NCBI GenBank assembly: GCA_965203535.1
Contig: OZ241897.1
Location: 4,092,001 to 4,156,000 of the forward strand
Direction of reading: 5' to 3'
From: JAJDTT01 sp022827025
Lineage (GTDB): Bacteria > Acidobacteriota > UBA6911 > RPQK01 > JAJDTT01
DNA: 64,000 bases
Part shown: one piece after another, positions 61,156 through 64,000 of the stretch
How the letters are laid out: every line of letters starts with the position of its first letter
Numbering within the stretch: position 1 is the stretch's first letter
The notes under the pieces: model-generated
Told to the model about the DNA's origin: nothing
The model's database searches: none
What the model saw: the letters and a program-made list of their open reading frames with translations, nothing else
Translations under genes and position numbers: made by a program

Positions 61156-63550
61156 GTTGCGGCTCGGCCGGGCACCTCTTTCCGCTCTGGCGGCGGTCCT
61201 CTGCGGCCTGCTCCTGACCGTCGCCTGTACCCCGGATCCCGATCTTCCGAAGGCGCCGACCGCGCCTCTGGTGGTGGGATTCGAACGATTTCACCGGAAC
61301 GGCGACTCGGACCGGCTCCGCGGAGGCGAGGTTCTCCTGGGAGAGTTGGGCTGCGGAAATTGCCACCAACCCGGTGAAGCAGCCGCCTCGCGGATCATTC
61401 CCCGGCAGGCTCCCCTCTTGGACGGCGTGGGCAGTCGGATTCGCTTGGCTTATCTGAAAGACCTCCTCTCTCGACCTCAGGCGGCCAGGCCGGGGACGCC
61501 CATGCCCCATCTACTGGCGGGTTGGGCTCCGGAGGAGAGGGAAGAGGCGGCCGAGGCCCTGGCCCACTTTCTCGCCTCACTGGAGGCGCCGGAGCCGTCA
61601 GAGTCCGCTCCGGGAGCGAATCCGCATGAGATTGAGGAAGGAAAGCGGCTCTACCACACCGTCGGGTGCGTCGCCTGCCACGCGCCCTTCGAACCGGCCG
61701 GAACGTTGCATCAGGCCGGTGGCGAGGGGTTTTACGCGGAACGAATCCAGATCCAGCCCCCTCGCGTCCCCTCGGTTCCGATAGCGGACCAGTCGTTGAA
61801 AACGACCCTGGAGCCGCTGACCGACTTTCTGGTGGACCCCGTGCAGACCCGGCCCGCGGGAAGAATGCCTCCTATGCGTCTGACCGACGCCGAGGCCCGT
61901 TCCATCGCCGCATATCTCTTGGAGCAGGGCACGGACGCCACGGTTCCCGAGACCATCGATCCCGACGCGGAAAAGGCAGCGAAGGGCCAAGCCCTCTTCC
62001 GGGAGTTGGGTTGCGGCTACTGCCATCGCCTTGAAGAGGGGGAGACCGCCGCGGCCCCGCTCCCACGGCTTGAGGAGCTGGACCCTCAAAAACCGGGCGG
62101 CTGCCTGGATCCGTCGCCTCGCAAGGGGGTGCCCGACTACGAGCTGGACCGGGTCCAGAGGGTCGCACTTGCCGACGCCCTGGCCGGATTGAAGGGCGCG
62201 GTCAGCCGTCTCGATCCGGAGGCCGAGGTCCGGCGCTACCTGGAGGTCTACAACTGTCTTGCCTGTCACCGGCGGGGAGAGCAGGGTGGACCCGAAACGG
62301 GGAGGGCCGCCTATTTCCTGCCGGTGGAGGAGCTGGACATGGGGAACGAGGGCCGGCTGCCGCCACCCTTGACCGAGGCCGGCCGCAAGTTGACGCCCCC
62401 ATGGTTGAGGAAGGTCCTGGAGGGATCGGGCATGGTGCGTCCCTACCTGATGGTTCGGATGCCGGACTACGGGACCGCCGCCGAAACTTTGGCGGACGCC
62501 TTGATCCGAGCCGACGAGGACCTGCAGTTGCCCGCTACGGATGTCTCCGGCACCTTGCACCATCACCGGAACCGTTACGGACGCCGCCTCATGGGAGCCG
62601 ACGGTCTCAATTGCATCAACTGTCACGGCCTTCGGGGCCACCCGTCCACCGGAATGCCGGCCCTGGATCTGGCCGATACCCTCGAACGCCTCCAGCCCGA
62701 CTGGTTCAAGCGGTATCTCCTGGATCCCGACTCCAGCCGTCCAGGGACTCTGATGCCCACCTTCTTCGAAGCAGGGAAGGGCACCCTGACAGAGGTGTTG
62801 GGAGGAGACGCGGACAAGCAGATCGAGGCGATCCTCACCTACCTGAAGGAACTGGATCAGACCCGGCTGCCCGTGGGCATGGAGCCGAAAGCGTTGTTCG
62901 ACCTGGTCCCCGAGGACCGGCCCATCCTGTTGCGGACCTTCATGGAGGGAGTCGGCACCCATGCCATCGCCGTGGGTTTTCCCCAGGGGATCCATTTCGC
63001 CTTCGATGCCTTGGAGGTCCGGTCCAAGCTCCTCTGGAGAGGGCGGTTCCTCAACGCCGAGTCCACCTGGTCCAATCGCTTCTCGCCCTTCGTGCATCCC
63101 TTGAGCGAGGATCGGGCCAAGCTGCCTGAAGCCATGCCTCTGGCGTCTCTGGAGCGTAGCCGGAGCCCCTGGCCTGACGGAATGGGTAGACAGGCGGGTT
63201 ATCGCATGGGTGGATTCCGGCTCTCGCCGTCCGGCGAACCCACGTTCCTCTACAGCTTTGGGGAGATCGACATTCAGGAACGGCTGCTCCCGTCCCGGGA
63301 CAATGCCTGGTTTCGGCGAATTCTCGAGTTCACCGGCAACGGTAAATCGGTCTGGTTCCTGGCGGCGCAGGCTCCGATGATCGAATCCCAGGGCGAGGGA
63401 CTCTATTCCACCGGCGGCCTCAAGGTCCGGCTCTATGAGCCGGAAGCCTCCATGGCCGTTCTCCGGCGGTCGGGCGAAGCCGACGAATTGCTGCTGCCGA
63501 TCCGATTCCGGGAAGGGCGCGCCCGGGTTGAACAGGAGATCTCATGGTGA
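61133..63550 (+). CDS. Multiheme c-type cytochrome lipoprotein (five CxxCH)
   Basis: TTG 61133 (or TTG 61157, just after the previous stop) leads into a signal ending LCGLLLTVACTPDPD, probably a lipoprotein. Of 805 aa, five CxxCH heme sites are visible: CGNCH (~74), CVACH (~180), CGYCH (~295), CLACH (~377) and CINCH (~500), in cytochrome-c-type modules, followed by a C-terminal ~300-aa beta-rich region with no heme. GTPMPHL, GRMPPM and GTLMPTFF are typical axial-Met segments. It overlaps the next gene by 7 nt; the two likely form a periplasmic dehydrogenase plus electron-acceptor pair. Confidence 0.85.
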   Translation: MSSPRPVELRLGRAPLSALAAVLCGLLLTVACTPDPDLPKAPTAPLVVGFERFHRNGDSDRLRGGEVLLGELGCGNCHQPGEAAASRIIPRQAPLLDGVGSRIRLAYLKDLLSRPQAARPGTPMPHLLAGWAPEEREEAAEALAHFLASLEAPEPSESAPGANPHEIEEGKRLYHTVGCVACHAPFEPAGTLHQAGGEGFYAERIQIQPPRVPSVPIADQSLKTTLEPLTDFLVDPVQTRPAGRMPPMRLTDAEARSIAAYLLEQGTDATVPETIDPDAEKAAKGQALFRELGCGYCHRLEEGETAAAPLPRLEELDPQKPGGCLDPSPRKGVPDYELDRVQRVALADALAGLKGAVSRLDPEAEVRRYLEVYNCLACHRRGEQGGPETGRAAYFLPVEELDMGNEGRLPPPLTEAGRKLTPPWLRKVLEGSGMVRPYLMVRMPDYGTAAETLADALIRADEDLQLPATDVSGTLHHHRNRYGRRLMGADGLNCINCHGLRGHPSTGMPALDLADTLERLQPDWFKRYLLDPDSSRPGTLMPTFFEAGKGTLTEVLGGDADKQIEAILTYLKELDQTRLPVGMEPKALFDLVPEDRPILLRTFMEGVGTHAIAVGFPQGIHFAFDALEVRSKLLWRGRFLNAESTWSNRFSPFVHPLSEDRAKLPEAMPLASLERSRSPWPDGMGRQAGYRMGGFRLSPSGEPTFLYSFGEIDIQERLLPSRDNAWFRRILEFTGNGKSVWFLAAQAPMIESQGEGLYSTGGLKVRLYEPEASMAVLRRSGEADELLLPIRFREGRARVEQEISW

Positions 63551-64000
63551 CGCGACTCGGGCTCGTGGGTCCTGTCGTTTTGGCGATCGCGGGAGCCTTG
63601 CAGGCTCAGGAGGAAGACTACTATCGCATCGTCACCCTCCCCGTCCCGGAAGCCGTCCCGTTCGAGGTCAGCGGCCTGGAACGCCTGCCGGACGGACGGA
63701 TCGCGGCAGCGATCCGGCGAGGAGAGGTCTGGCTGGTCGAGGGCGCCTACAAGGACCCGCCCGACGGGCTCCGATTTCGCAGGATCGCCCAGGCGTTGCA
63801 CGAGCCCTTGGGCCTGCTTCACCACGGCGACTCCCTCTATCTGGCCCAGAGGAGCGAGCTGACCCGGCTCCGGGATCTGGACGGCGACGACGTGATCGAC
63901 GAATACCTCACCGTCACCGGCGACTGGGGCCTCACGGGCCACTACCACGAATACGCCTACGGCCCCCGGGTCGACGGGCAAGGAGATTTCTGGCTCACTC
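63544..64000 (+). CDS. Secreted beta-propeller dehydrogenase-like protein, truncated by window end
   Basis: ATG 63544 to the right edge, open throughout (152 codons). A signal peptide (GLVGPVVLAIAGALQAQ) is followed by FEVSGLERLPDGRIAAAIRRGEVWLVEGAY, LGLLHHGDSLYLAQRSELTRL and RDLDGDDVIDEYLTV. This is the start of the propeller of PVC/Acidobacteriota-type 'membrane-bound dehydrogenase' (glucose/sorbosone dehydrogenase-like) proteins. The coupled cytochrome upstream fits oxidation of an extracellular sugar. The C-terminus is unseen. Confidence 0.75.
   Translation, partial: MVTRLGLVGPVVLAIAGALQAQEEDYYRIVTLPVPEAVPFEVSGLERLPDGRIAAAIRRGEVWLVEGAYKDPPDGLRFRRIAQALHEPLGLLHHGDSLYLAQRSELTRLRDLDGDDVIDEYLTVTGDWGLTGHYHEYAYGPRVDGQGDFWLT

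Noticed and set aside
61598..63097. 499-codon minus-strand frame
   Set aside because: Antisense to the cytochrome, whose five CxxCH motifs fix the coding strand.

Overview
The window is GC-rich bacterial chromosome that looks most like Acidobacteriota. It carries a GWxTD-domain protein (typical of that phylum), a DUF1501 / DUF1549-DUF1553 / PPC-domain trio shared by Acidobacteriota and Planctomycetes, many Tat or lipoprotein-like secreted proteins, and numerous sugar-acid enzymes. The phylum is an inference from gene content; no rRNA or tRNA gene was seen.

Layout. 1-1045: GWxTD protein, running off the left edge. 1.3-14.5 kb: secreted carbohydrate-active locus with four paralogous ~750-aa glycosidase-like proteins (alpha-glucuronidase-type N-domain plus barrel), an SGNH hydrolase, a beta-propeller glycosidase-like protein and an enolase-superfamily dehydratase. 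14.6-22.2 kb: an island with a different flavour, a tightly overlapping three-gene operon (unknown protein, double-HKD PLD/Tdp1-like protein, SNF2-like helicase) facing a DUF3800 gene. This is the best candidate for an undescribed, probably defensive, system. 22.3-30.1 kb: aldo/keto reductase, a VWA / ARPP-1 / NrtR-type regulator group around a perfect palindromic operator, a D-apionate lactonase-like protein, an SDR, an orphan Phd antitoxin and a creatininase-family amidohydrolase. 30.2-46.6 kb: large unknown secreted protein, SSS symporter, Kef-type antiporter, second enolase, MFS transporter, two more propeller proteins and a glycosidase-like gene split by a cluster of hairpin repeats. 46.7-52.9 kb: DUF1501, DUF1549/1553 and PPC proteins. 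53.1-64.0 kb: metallophosphoesterase, frameshifted sugar isomerase-like gene, two more enolases, a DapA-family lyase, AbrB-Doc and HEPN-MNT toxin-antitoxin pairs, a DJ-1/PfpI protein, a five-heme cytochrome and a truncated dehydrogenase-like gene.

How it fits together. Secreted glycosidase-like proteins probably release uronic acids or branched sugars from plant or algal polymers, the SSS and MFS carriers import them, and the enolase-superfamily dehydratases, DapA-type lyase, lactonase and NAD(P)-dependent reductases feed them into central metabolism. Substrates are not readable from sequence, apart from a likely apionate step.

A second layer is a family of short hairpins (over 20 copies by eye). 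Their stems differ but stay self-complementary, while loops keep a TTTCCN / TTCY / CTTGT core. They sit in intergenic gaps, extend several open frames with spurious codons, and in one place a cluster of them interrupts a gene.
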